Positions 25,256 to 33,575 of a stretch of DNA of 64,000 nucleotides are shown here, in pieces. The notes beneath the pieces are model-generated. The model made no database searches. It saw nothing but the letters and a program-made list of their open reading frames with translations, and was not told where the DNA came from. Made by a program: the position numbers and the translations under genes. The DNA is from Phascolarctobacterium sp. (GTDB lineage: Bacteria > Bacillota > Negativicutes > Acidaminococcales > Acidaminococcaceae), in NCBI GenBank assembly GCA_030540395.1, contig JAUNWI010000004.1:105253-169252 (forward strand), in the 5' to 3' direction. Each line of letters opens with the position of its first letter. Position 1 is the first letter of the stretch.

Positions 25256-25447
25256 TTAGATAGCGCGGTTAACTTTACCGGAGCGCAGGCAACGGGTGCA
25301 AACATTTACACGTTTTACAGAACCATCAACAACTGCTCTTACTTGTTGAATATTCGGGCTCCAAGCACGTTTGGTGTGTCTATTGGAGTGGCTGACATTG
25401 TTGCCAGACAGTTTACCTTTACCGCAGATTTCGCAGATAGATGCCAT
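25256..25447 (-). CDS. rpmB: 50S ribosomal protein L28
   Basis: A 63-aa L28. It has the N-terminal knuckle CEIC (Cys5, Cys8), the conserved GNNVSHSN segment, and the C-terminal CTRC pair (Cys50, Cys53), so this is the zinc-binding form. The true start is ATG 25447, preceded by AAGGAGGTGG; the frame is open further upstream but without family sequence. It lies divergently from recG. Confidence 0.97.
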   Translation of the reverse strand: MASICEICGKGKLSGNNVSHSNRHTKRAWSPNIQQVRAVVDGSVKRVNVCTRCLRSGKVNRAI

Positions 25448-25505
25448 ATTTTCCCACCTCCTTAAACGTGATAAGGCATAAGGCACATTCAAATTTAACA
25501 TGAGT

Positions 25506-25534
25506 ATCATACCATAAAGAGAGAAGAAAAGCAA
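25506..25534 (-). promoter_or_regulatory. rpmB promoter
   Basis: On the minus strand: TTGCTT-17-TATGAT, about 60 bases upstream of the L28 start. Confidence 0.65.
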
Positions 25535-25564
25535 GTAAAATTTGCATTGAGGTAGGTTTTTTAT

Positions 25565-27625
25565 ATGTGGTGGCAAGAACCAGTGACATTTTTGAAGGGA
25601 ATAGGCCCTAAAAAGGCTTTAGAGCTGGCCGCAGTGGATATTTTTACTGTGGGCGACCTCTTGGAGTACTATCCAAGGCAGGAGGCCTATATCGATTATG
25701 GTAATCTAAAAAAGATAAATGAACTGAAAATAGATGGCTCCCGGCAGGTGTTTCGAGCTACTGTTTATAGCGTGCGCAATGGCTTTGGCGCTCATGGCAA
25801 GCGTTATACTATGGTTATAGTTAGGGACGAAACTGCTTATGCTTCCCTGTATTTTTTTATGCACCAAAGCTACAGTGCTCAAAAGCTAAAGCCGGGTACG
25901 GAGGTTTTGGTGATGGGGCGGGTACGTCCCGGTAAGAACACCCGCTCTGTTTCGGAGGTCAGTGTGCAATTTTTAGAGCCGGGGGAGGAGCAAAGTCCGG
26001 AAATAGTGCCGGTATATTCCTTGAGTGGTGGCCTGACCCAGGCCAATATGCGCAAATGGGTGCGTCAAGCCTTAGCGCTGGCCGAGCAGGAGCTGCCGGA
26101 AAGCTTGCCTGCAGCCATTGTGGAAAAATGTCATTTGCCCAGCAGACTATGGGCTTTAAAAAATATTCATTTCCCAACTAATTGGCAGGCGCTGAAGGAC
26201 GCAAAAAGACGCTTCATTTTTGAGGAGCTGTTTTTGCTGCAATGTGGCCTTTTGTCCTATCGCCTGCAAAATCATGACCAGAGGCAGGGCTTTCAGCACG
26301 GTGCCAATGGAGCAAGGCTGCAACAGGTTTTGGACCAGCTCCCCTTTAGTCTCACAGAGCAGCAATGTAAAGCCTGGCAGGAAATTAGTGCTGATATGGA
26401 AAAGGAGCAGCCCATGCATCGCATTTTGCAGGGTGATGTGGGCAGCGGTAAGACGGTTATCAGCGCCTTGGCTCTCGCCAAGGCGGTGGAAAACGGCTAC
26501 CAGGGCTGCATCATGGCGCCCACAGAGATTTTGGCTCGCCAGCATTATGAAACATTGCAGCAATTTTTGCAGCCGGCTGGGGCTCGGGTGGCCCTTTTGG
26601 TGGGCGGCATGCGGGCCAAGGCGCGGCGAGAGCTGCTTTTGAATTTGGAGCTGGGGCTCATCGATGTTTTGGTGGGTACCCATGCTTTGCTGGAGGAGGA
26701 TGTGCGCTTTGCCAAGCTGTCCTTGGCTGTTACCGATGAGCAGCATCGCTTTGGCGTGGAGCAAAGGGCTCGCTTGACCAATAAGGGTAACAAGGCACCC
26801 GATGTTTTAGTTATGACGGCGACGCCCATACCCCGCACCTTGGCCTTGACAGTGTATGGGGATTTAGATATTTCCCTCATGAAAGGTCGTCCGCCCGGAC
26901 GCAAGCCGGTGCAGACCCTGTGCTATAACGAAGCCAAGCGGTCGGAGGTCTATGAGGGGCTGCTCCGGCAGGTGCAGGCCGGGCGGCAGGCCTATATCGT
27001 TTGCCCCTTGATCGAGAACTCGGAGGCAATGGAGGCGCGGAGCGCCGAGAATGTCTACGAGGAATTGAGCAAGGGCGTGCTACGCAGTGTGTCCTGTGCT
27101 TTGCTGCACGGCAGGCTAAAGCCAGCAGAAAAGGAGGCCATTATGGCCGACTTTGTAGCGGGCAAGACGAAGGTTTTAGTGAGCACAACGGTCATCGAGG
27201 TAGGTGTGAACGTTCCTAATGCTACTCTGATGGTTATCGAAAATGCTGAGCGCTTTGGCCTCGCGCAGCTGCACCAGCTGCGCGGGCGTGTGGGCCGCGG
27301 CAGCGCGCAGTCCTACTGCGTGCTGCTGACCGGCGTGGATACGCCGGAGGCGCTGGCGCGGCTACAGGTAGTCCGCGACAGCGAGGATGGCTTCTATCTG
27401 GCGGAGGAGGACCTCAAGCAGCGCGGGGTGGGCCAGCTCTTTGGCCTGCGCCAGCATGGCTTGCCAGATTTGCGCATTGCTGATATAATTCGAGATACGG
27501 AGACTATTGCCGAGGTGCGCCAGCTGGCGCAGGAGGAGCTGGCCAAGCCTCACGCCTTGGAGGAAATCAAGGGTCTGGTGGAGCTGCAGTTCGGTCAACG
27601 CTTTGCCATGATTTTCAATACATAA
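25565..27625 (+). CDS. recG: ATP-dependent DNA helicase RecG
   Basis: A 686-aa RecG. An N-terminal wedge domain with an OB fold (about 50-150) grips branched DNA. The SF2 motor follows, with Walker A GDVGSGKTV (about 295-303), the DEQH box, TATPIPRTL, and the TRG-type coupling region GRVGRGSAQSYC with QRGVGQLFGLRQ near the end. It regresses stalled forks and processes Holliday and R-loop structures. The start has only a weak GAGGTAGG site. The 3' part (27240-27560) is unusually GC-rich and holds two perfect palindromes. Confidence 0.95.
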   Translation: MWWQEPVTFLKGIGPKKALELAAVDIFTVGDLLEYYPRQEAYIDYGNLKKINELKIDGSRQVFRATVYSVRNGFGAHGKRYTMVIVRDETAYASLYFFMHQSYSAQKLKPGTEVLVMGRVRPGKNTRSVSEVSVQFLEPGEEQSPEIVPVYSLSGGLTQANMRKWVRQALALAEQELPESLPAAIVEKCHLPSRLWALKNIHFPTNWQALKDAKRRFIFEELFLLQCGLLSYRLQNHDQRQGFQHGANGARLQQVLDQLPFSLTEQQCKAWQEISADMEKEQPMHRILQGDVGSGKTVISALALAKAVENGYQGCIMAPTEILARQHYETLQQFLQPAGARVALLVGGMRAKARRELLLNLELGLIDVLVGTHALLEEDVRFAKLSLAVTDEQHRFGVEQRARLTNKGNKAPDVLVMTATPIPRTLALTVYGDLDISLMKGRPPGRKPVQTLCYNEAKRSEVYEGLLRQVQAGRQAYIVCPLIENSEAMEARSAENVYEELSKGVLRSVSCALLHGRLKPAEKEAIMADFVAGKTKVLVSTTVIEVGVNVPNATLMVIENAERFGLAQLHQLRGRVGRGSAQSYCVLLTGVDTPEALARLQVVRDSEDGFYLAEEDLKQRGVGQLFGLRQHGLPDLRIADIIRDTETIAEVRQLAQEELAKPHALEEIKGLVELQFGQRFAMIFNT
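27262..27284. repeat. Perfect inverted repeat inside recG
   Basis: Arms CGCGCAGCTG / CAGCTGCGCG with a 3-nt spacer. Confidence 0.95.
27526..27541. repeat. 16-bp palindrome inside recG, shared with the permease gene
   Basis: TGCGCCAGCTGGCGCA, identical to 6623-6638 but read in another frame. Confidence 0.95.
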
Positions 27626-27643
27626 GATAAAGAGGTTTTCATT

Positions 27644-28357
27644 TTGCAGGATAAATATCAGTGGCTCAAAAATCCCGATACAGTAACCAAAATCGTAGCG
27701 GCAGTACTGCTAATATTGTTATTTTGTGGTATTCAATGCTTTGCGGAGGATTTTTTCACCACTACCTTTAAATTGGCCATTAGTGGCAATGTGGATGCAC
27801 TGGCGGAGTATTTGCGCTCCTTTGGCCCTTGGGCCATGGTCATCAGCTTTATTTTGGATGTGCTCATCAATGCAGGTAGTATTTTTCCCTCCATTTTTCT
27901 TTCTACAGCCAACGGCTTGATCTTTGGACTGCCCTTGGGCATTTTGATCTCCTGGCTGGCTGAGACGGTGGGTGTGGTCATTAGCTTCTTTTTGATGCGC
28001 TTTTTCTTTCGCAGCACGGCAGAAGCAATTATTGCTAAAAGTAATTCCCTGCAGCACATTGATGAAGCCAGCGGCAAGCATGGCTTGGAATGGATGGCCT
28101 TCGCTAGAGCCTTGCCCTATTTCCCATCAGGTATTTTGACTGCGGTGGGCGCTGTAAGTCGCATCAGCGCTCGGGATTACATTATTGCTAACCTTATCGG
28201 CAAATTCCCTTCCACGGCACTAGAGGTAGTAATCGGACATGACATCGTGAATTTTCAGCAGCACAGTCAGCGTTTGGGCGTGCTGGTGGTTATCGTTGCT
28301 CTTGTTTTTTGGGGCTACAAAAAGCATCGAGACAAAAAGAATAAAAAACAAGCCTGA
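27644..28357 (+). CDS. VTT (TVP38/TMEM64, DedA-like) membrane protein
   Basis: A 237-aa integral membrane protein with an N-terminal anchor and a VTT domain. Recognisable parts are the re-entrant NAGSIFPSIFLSTANGLIFG segment and FARALPYFPSGILTAVGAVS, both typical of the TVP38/DedA superfamily. Relatives move or scramble lipids such as undecaprenyl phosphate or phosphatidylethanolamine; which lipid applies here is unknown. The start is TTG 27644 after AGAGG, 18 bases after recG. The C-terminus is very basic. Confidence 0.85.
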   Translation: MQDKYQWLKNPDTVTKIVAAVLLILLFCGIQCFAEDFFTTTFKLAISGNVDALAEYLRSFGPWAMVISFILDVLINAGSIFPSIFLSTANGLIFGLPLGILISWLAETVGVVISFFLMRFFFRSTAEAIIAKSNSLQHIDEASGKHGLEWMAFARALPYFPSGILTAVGAVSRISARDYIIANLIGKFPSTALEVVIGHDIVNFQQHSQRLGVLVVIVALVFWGYKKHRDKKNKKQA

Positions 28358-28380
28358 GCAGTGCGCTCAGGCTTAATTTT
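28351..28380. terminator. Terminator between the VTT gene and the DUF2939-like gene
   Basis: AGCCTGAGC / GCTCAGGCT with a 5-nt loop. A T-run on the minus strand makes it strongest for the converging DUF2939-like gene. Confidence 0.8.
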
Positions 28381-28420
28381 ATGGGTCACGAAATTCTACC
28401 GAAAAGAATGTTCGTTTATA

Positions 28421-29452
28421 TTATTCTATAAAAGTGTTGGGGCTCAGTACATTGCCATCATCAAAGGCAATGTAGGTAATCTGGATGCGTCCTGTCATTT
28501 TGCTGATATCAAGGCTCAGCAAGCGTTTGTCATCCGGTAGCAGAGCGTTGAGTCTTTTGCTGGTTTCCAGCTGCACGGTGGCACCGGGAGCGATGGAGCC
28601 ACGGAAATGCTCCGGATAGGAGTAAAGCTCCTTGCCCTTTTCGTCCACAATGGTCACATCATAGTACATGCGGTTGATGGCTACCTTGGTCTTGTTGGTG
28701 GCACTTAGGCTGGCCAAGAGCATCTTTTGAGGCTCGGGCTCCTTGGAGTTTGCTTCTGTGAACACATGGAGATCGACCTCGGAGGTGGTGACGGACTGGT
28801 TCAGTCGTTCCATAATGGGCTTATTGGCAGCAGCCTGTTTAGCCTTTTTGGCAGCAGAAAACTGAATGATGAGCTCGGATAAATTGCTGATTTTTTTAAT
28901 TTGCCAATCGCTTTTGTCATTGGCCTCCATGAGCAGAGTTGCCAGAAAATCCTTCTCAAGATTGCTGTCATGCAGCACTAAGGTGGCGGTAGCTTGGCCT
29001 TTATCCTGCTTGGCAAGCTTCAAATCCTTCACGGAAAGCTTATCTAGAGGAATATGGCGCTCCATATTGCGGCGCATGGCGTCGGGCACCGGGTCAGCTG
29101 CTTGCTGCTCCTGCTGAGGTTTAGCGGCAATTCTGTCCAAGGCCTCCTGCTTCATCAAATCCACCACAGAGGGCTTGAGCATATGCAGGATGCCCAAGGC
29201 AAAGGGGTTGGAGAAAAGGTTGTCATTATTGATTTTGCTTTCGGCTTTAATGATATCCTCAAAGGCGTTGCCCAAAACAGAATCCAAATCCACATATTGC
29301 TCAAATTTGGTAGTGTTATGCTCCTTGAGAGCTATTCTTGTCTGGTTCAGTGCATAGGCTGGCGTGCGTACCCAATAGAGGAAATAAAAGGCTGCTCCCA
29401 AAAGGGTGGCAACCAGTATCAGCACAAGGGTGAGAGTTTTTTTGCTTTTCAT
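28421..29452 (-). CDS. DUF2939-like membrane-anchored protein
   Basis: A 343-aa protein with an N-terminal membrane anchor (about 8-28) and the rest outside the cytoplasm. The segment after the anchor (YALNQTRIALKEHNTTKFEQYV) resembles DUF2939, a domain of unknown role. A Gln/Ala-rich linker at about 110-122 separates it from a C-terminal beta-rich domain that looks like the FxxFN-type accessory folds of secreted proteins. No catalytic motif is visible. It has an AAGGTAAGGA site and is transcribed alone. Confidence 0.75.
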   Translation of the reverse strand: MKSKKTLTLVLILVATLLGAAFYFLYWVRTPAYALNQTRIALKEHNTTKFEQYVDLDSVLGNAFEDIIKAESKINNDNLFSNPFALGILHMLKPSVVDLMKQEALDRIAAKPQQEQQAADPVPDAMRRNMERHIPLDKLSVKDLKLAKQDKGQATATLVLHDSNLEKDFLATLLMEANDKSDWQIKKISNLSELIIQFSAAKKAKQAAANKPIMERLNQSVTTSEVDLHVFTEANSKEPEPQKMLLASLSATNKTKVAINRMYYDVTIVDEKGKELYSYPEHFRGSIAPGATVQLETSKRLNALLPDDKRLLSLDISKMTGRIQITYIAFDDGNVLSPNTFIE

Positions 29453-29590
29453 ATTCCTTACCTTCTTAGTGTTACTTTAAGATAAAAAATGCTGTTTTTT
29501 TCTGTCGCGTAAGCAACAAGAAAATTCACTCCCTATATTGTAATCACATTGTGGTCAGATTTCAATACCTGCTACTAAAATATTTTCTAC

Positions 29591-29620
29591 TTGCGAGAAA
29601 ACAGACAAATTTAGTATAAT
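29591..29620 (+). promoter_or_regulatory. Promoter of the miaB-mutSL operon
   Basis: TTGCGA-18-TATAAT, about 55 bases before miaB. Confidence 0.7.
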
Positions 29621-29676
29621 ATTATGATAGGTAAAGTGTATCTAAAACTTTTTTATAGATGATGGAGGTTAATCTC

Positions 29677-30999
29677 ATGCAGGAGAAAACATATTGTTTA
29701 ATTAATTATGGCTGTCAAATGAATGAGTCCGATACGGAGCATTATGCCGGTCAGCTGGAGGAGCTGGGCTACAAGCCCGTCAGTGATTATCATGGCGCCG
29801 ATGTTATTTTAGTCAACACCTGCTGTGTGCGGGAGAGTGCGGAAAAGAAAATCGCTGGCAAGATTGGCGAGCTGAAGGCCGAAAAGAAGCGCAATCCGGA
29901 ATGCGTGATCTGCGTGGCTGGCTGCATGGCCCAAAAGGATGGAGAAAAGCTGCAAAAGAAGCATCCCCAGGTGGATTTGCTTTTAGGTACTGCCTATGTG
30001 AACGATTTTAAGCAGCTGCTCTTAGATTATTTGGCGGACCGCAAGGGCATTGCCTATACGGATTTGACCATTCACCAAAGTGAATTTGAGGGTCATCGTG
30101 TTCGTCAAAGCAGCTTTGCGGCCTGGATTCCTATTATGTATGGCTGCAACAATTTCTGCACCTACTGCATTGTGCCCTATGTGCGTGGTCGCGAGCGCAG
30201 CCGCAGCATGGAGAATATTGTGGAGGAAATCGAAAAGGCTGTACAGGAGGGCTATAAGGAGTTCACTTTGTTGGGCCAAAATGTTAACTCCTATGGTAAG
30301 GATTTTGGTGAAAAGGATGCCTTTGCCAAGCTGCTCCGTCGTGTTAACGAAATCCCCGGTGTGGAACGCATTCATTATATGACCAGTCATCCCCGTGATA
30401 TGAGCGAGGAGGTTATTAAGGCAGTTGCAGAATGCGAGCATGTTTGCGAAAACTTCCACGTGCCCTTCCAGGCTGGCAGCAGCGAAATTTTGCGCCGCAT
30501 GAATCGTGGCTATACAAAGGAAAAATATCTGGATTTAATTAAGCTGATTCGAAAATATGTGCCCGATGCGGCCATTACCACGGATATTATCGTAGGCTTC
30601 CCCGGCGAAACCGAGGAGGATTTTGCAGAAACCTTGGATGTGGTAGAGCAGGTGGGCTTCACCAGTGCCTTCACCTTTATTTATTCCAAGCGCAGCGGCA
30701 CTTCCGCGGCCAAAATGGACAATCAAGTGCCCCTGCCGGTGAAGAAGGAGCGCTTGAACAGACTGATGGCTCTACAAAATGCTAAGAGTGTGGCTTGCCA
30801 CGAACAGCTTATTGGCAAAACGGTGGAGGTTTTGGCGGAGGGACCCAGCAAGCAGGCAGACGTGTGGACAGGTCGCAGCCGCACAGGGATGCTGGTGCTG
30901 TGGCCAGTGGAAGGTAAAACCTATGCAGTGGGTCAAAAGGTAAATGTTGTGATTGATACAGCTCAAACCTGGTTAGTGAAAGGTAAGGCGCTTGATTAA
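29677..30999 (+). CDS. miaB: tRNA-2-methylthio-N6-dimethylallyladenosine synthase MiaB
   Basis: A 440-aa radical-SAM methylthiotransferase. The N-terminal UPF0004 domain binds one Fe-S cluster through Cys in YGCQMNE, NTCCVRE and VAGCMAQ. The radical-SAM cluster motif is CNNFCTYC (about 150-157), followed by VPYVRGRERSR; a C-terminal TRAM domain binds tRNA. It adds the methylthio group to i6A37. Start at ATG 29677 is 8-9 bases after GGAGG; ATGs at 29659 and 29662 precede that site. The stop overlaps mutS. Its substrate is made by MiaA, encoded in the same cluster. Confidence 0.96.
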   Translation: MQEKTYCLINYGCQMNESDTEHYAGQLEELGYKPVSDYHGADVILVNTCCVRESAEKKIAGKIGELKAEKKRNPECVICVAGCMAQKDGEKLQKKHPQVDLLLGTAYVNDFKQLLLDYLADRKGIAYTDLTIHQSEFEGHRVRQSSFAAWIPIMYGCNNFCTYCIVPYVRGRERSRSMENIVEEIEKAVQEGYKEFTLLGQNVNSYGKDFGEKDAFAKLLRRVNEIPGVERIHYMTSHPRDMSEEVIKAVAECEHVCENFHVPFQAGSSEILRRMNRGYTKEKYLDLIKLIRKYVPDAAITTDIIVGFPGETEEDFAETLDVVEQVGFTSAFTFIYSKRSGTSAAKMDNQVPLPVKKERLNRLMALQNAKSVACHEQLIGKTVEVLAEGPSKQADVWTGRSRTGMLVLWPVEGKTYAVGQKVNVVIDTAQTWLVKGKALD

Positions 31000-33575
31000 T
31001 GGCTGCTACAAATACGTATACACCCATGGTGCAGCAGTATATGGCTGTGAAGGAGCAGCATAAGAATGAATTGCTCTTCTTTCGTTTGGGTGACTTTTAT
31101 GAAATGTTTTTTGAGGATGCGCTGACAGCATCCCGGGAACTGAATATTACGCTGACCAAGCGCGCTGGCAGTGGGGACAATATTCCCATGTGTGGCGTGC
31201 CCTACCACAGTGTGGAGGGTTATATTGCTAAATTGGTGCAAAAGGGTTATCGCATTGCTATTTGCGAGCAAATGGAGGACCCTCGCTTTGCCAAGGGCAT
31301 TGTGGAGCGCAAGGTCATTAAGATTATTACCCCCGGCACAGCACTGAATGAGCAGCTTTTGCAGGACAAGCATAATCGCTATTTGGTGCTGCTGTTGGAG
31401 GATGATGACGACGTGTGCATGGCGGTGGCCGATGTGTCCACTGGCGAATGCCAGTGGTTTTTGGCCACGGGCCATGACAAAATGCTGGAGCTGGAGGAGC
31501 AGCTGTACCGCCTGCAGCCAGCAGAGCTGGTGCTGCCGGCGGAGCTTGCGGAGCAGGAGCAGCTTTTGGAATGGCTGCGGGCGAAGCTACCGGAATGCAC
31601 TCTTACCAATTATGCAGAGGAGGCCGAGGGAACGGCTTACTTCGCGCAGCATTTTCCCACTGCCACTGCTGCACCCTTGGTGCAGCAGACAGTGGAGCTT
31701 TTGCTGCGCTATTTGCACAACACCGTAATGGCCGATTTGAGCCACATCAATCAGCTGAACGAAATCGTCCGGGACAGCTTTATGCAGCTGGATGCCACGG
31801 CCATTCGCAATTTGGAATTAGTCCGCTCCATGGCTGATGGTAGCAAGCGGGGCACGCTGCTGGCGGTTTTGGATTTCACCAAAACCAGCATGGGTGCACG
31901 CCGCTTGCGCAGCTGGATTGAAAGTCCGCTGCTCGATATCGCTCGTATTCACGAGCGCCAGGAGGCCGTGGCGGAGCTGGTTGCCAGCGCCGCCCTGCGG
32001 GACGCAGTGGCGGAGCAGCTGAAAGCAGTGGCCGATCTGGAGCGCATTGTGAGTCGCGTGGAGGTTGGCAGTGCCAACGCTCGGGATTTGGTGGCATTGC
32101 GCAGCTCCTTAAGCGTGCTGCCGGGACTGAAGGATGTGCTGGCTAGCTGTCAAAGCAAAGCTTTGCAGCGGCTTAACGGCGAAATTCGCGAGCATCAGGA
32201 GCTGGCTGCGCGTCTGCAGCAGGCCATCGTGGATGAGCCGCCCTTCTCGGTACGAGAAGGCGGCATGATTCGCCCTGGTTATAACGCAGAGTTGGACGAG
32301 CTGCAGCTCATTGCGGCGGATAACAAGACCTGGATGCAAAACTTTGAGCAAAAAATCAAGGAAGAAACCGGCATCAAGACCATGAAGGTGGGCTTCAATA
32401 AGGTCTTTGGCTATTACATTGAAGTGTCCAAGGGGCAGGCTAACAGCGTGCCCGATTACTTTGTGCGTAAGCAGACCTTGGTGAACGCTGAACGCTTTAT
32501 TGTGCCGGAGCTGAAGGATTACGAAAACAAGATTCTTGGTGCCAAGGAAAAAATCCAAAGCCTGGAATACTACTTGTTCGATGAGCTGCGTACCTTGATT
32601 CGCGGCCAGATTACCGAAATTCAAGCTACTGCCCGTGCCATTGGTACTTTGGATGTACTTAATGGCCTGGCAATTGCTGCTTACAAATATAATTATGTGC
32701 GCCCTGACTTAAATAAGCAGGGCGAAATTAGGATTACTGATGGTCGTCATCCCGTGGTGGAGCGATTGTTGGAGAAGGAAATCTTTGTTCCGAACAATGT
32801 GAATCTGAATAATGCGGACGAGCGCATGATTATCATCACTGGCCCCAATATGGCTGGTAAGTCCACCTACATGCGGCAGGTTGCACTGCTGGTGCTGATG
32901 ACCCAAATGGGTAGCTTTATTCCTGCCCGTCAGGCCAATATCTGTCCTGTGGATAAAATCTTTACCCGCGTGGGCGCCAGCGACGACCTGGCCACCGGCC
33001 AAAGCACCTTTATGGTGGAGATGAATGAGGTGGCGCAAATTCTGCGCTATGCTACGAAAAACAGCCTTATCATTCTTGATGAGGTGGGACGTGGCACCTC
33101 CACCTTTGATGGTATGAGTATTGCTCGCGCTGTGATGGAATACATTCACGACAAAATCAAGGCCAAGACGCTGTTTGCCACGCACTATCATCAGCTCATT
33201 GCTATGGAGCAGGAGCTGAGCGGTGTGAAAAATTACAGCGTTGCTGTGAAGGAGCGGGGCAAGGACATTGTCTTTTTGCGCCGCATTGTGCCCGGTGGCA
33301 CGGACCGCAGCTATGGCGTGCATGTGGCACGCTTGGCCGGTTTACCCAAGAAGGTTTTGGACAGGGCGGAGGAGTTTTTGCAGGAGTATGATAGCGAAAG
33401 GCCTCAGACGGCTCCTGTGGTTGATGCAGATGCAGGGCTCGGAATGGGATCTCTGTTTACCAGCGCCATTACCGAGCAGCTTCTTAATATTGATGTGATG
33501 AGCATGACGCCCATTGAGGCCATGAATATGCTCTATAAATTGCAGGATGAAGCACGAAAGGAGAGCGGTCGCTAA
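30999..33575 (+). CDS. mutS: DNA mismatch repair protein MutS
   Basis: An 858-aa MutS1. The N-terminal mismatch-recognition wedge contains FFRLGDFYEMFFEDA, with the Phe-x-Glu dyad. Connector, lever and clamp domains follow, then the ATPase with Walker A GPNMAGKST (about 615), the DEVGRGTSTFDG signature and the THYHQL switch. It finds mismatches and recruits MutL. The start overlaps the miaB stop and the end overlaps the mutL start, so all three are coupled. Confidence 0.98.
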   Translation: MAATNTYTPMVQQYMAVKEQHKNELLFFRLGDFYEMFFEDALTASRELNITLTKRAGSGDNIPMCGVPYHSVEGYIAKLVQKGYRIAICEQMEDPRFAKGIVERKVIKIITPGTALNEQLLQDKHNRYLVLLLEDDDDVCMAVADVSTGECQWFLATGHDKMLELEEQLYRLQPAELVLPAELAEQEQLLEWLRAKLPECTLTNYAEEAEGTAYFAQHFPTATAAPLVQQTVELLLRYLHNTVMADLSHINQLNEIVRDSFMQLDATAIRNLELVRSMADGSKRGTLLAVLDFTKTSMGARRLRSWIESPLLDIARIHERQEAVAELVASAALRDAVAEQLKAVADLERIVSRVEVGSANARDLVALRSSLSVLPGLKDVLASCQSKALQRLNGEIREHQELAARLQQAIVDEPPFSVREGGMIRPGYNAELDELQLIAADNKTWMQNFEQKIKEETGIKTMKVGFNKVFGYYIEVSKGQANSVPDYFVRKQTLVNAERFIVPELKDYENKILGAKEKIQSLEYYLFDELRTLIRGQITEIQATARAIGTLDVLNGLAIAAYKYNYVRPDLNKQGEIRITDGRHPVVERLLEKEIFVPNNVNLNNADERMIIITGPNMAGKSTYMRQVALLVLMTQMGSFIPARQANICPVDKIFTRVGASDDLATGQSTFMVEMNEVAQILRYATKNSLIILDEVGRGTSTFDGMSIARAVMEYIHDKIKAKTLFATHYHQLIAMEQELSGVKNYSVAVKERGKDIVFLRRIVPGGTDRSYGVHVARLAGLPKKVLDRAEEFLQEYDSERPQTAPVVDADAGLGMGSLFTSAITEQLLNIDVMSMTPIEAMNMLYKLQDEARKESGR
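32242..32260. repeat. Inverted repeat inside mutS
   Basis: CCTTCTCG / CGAGAAGG with a GTA spacer; allowing one bulged C it extends by GCCG / CGGC. It uses TCG and CGA codons. Confidence 0.85.
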
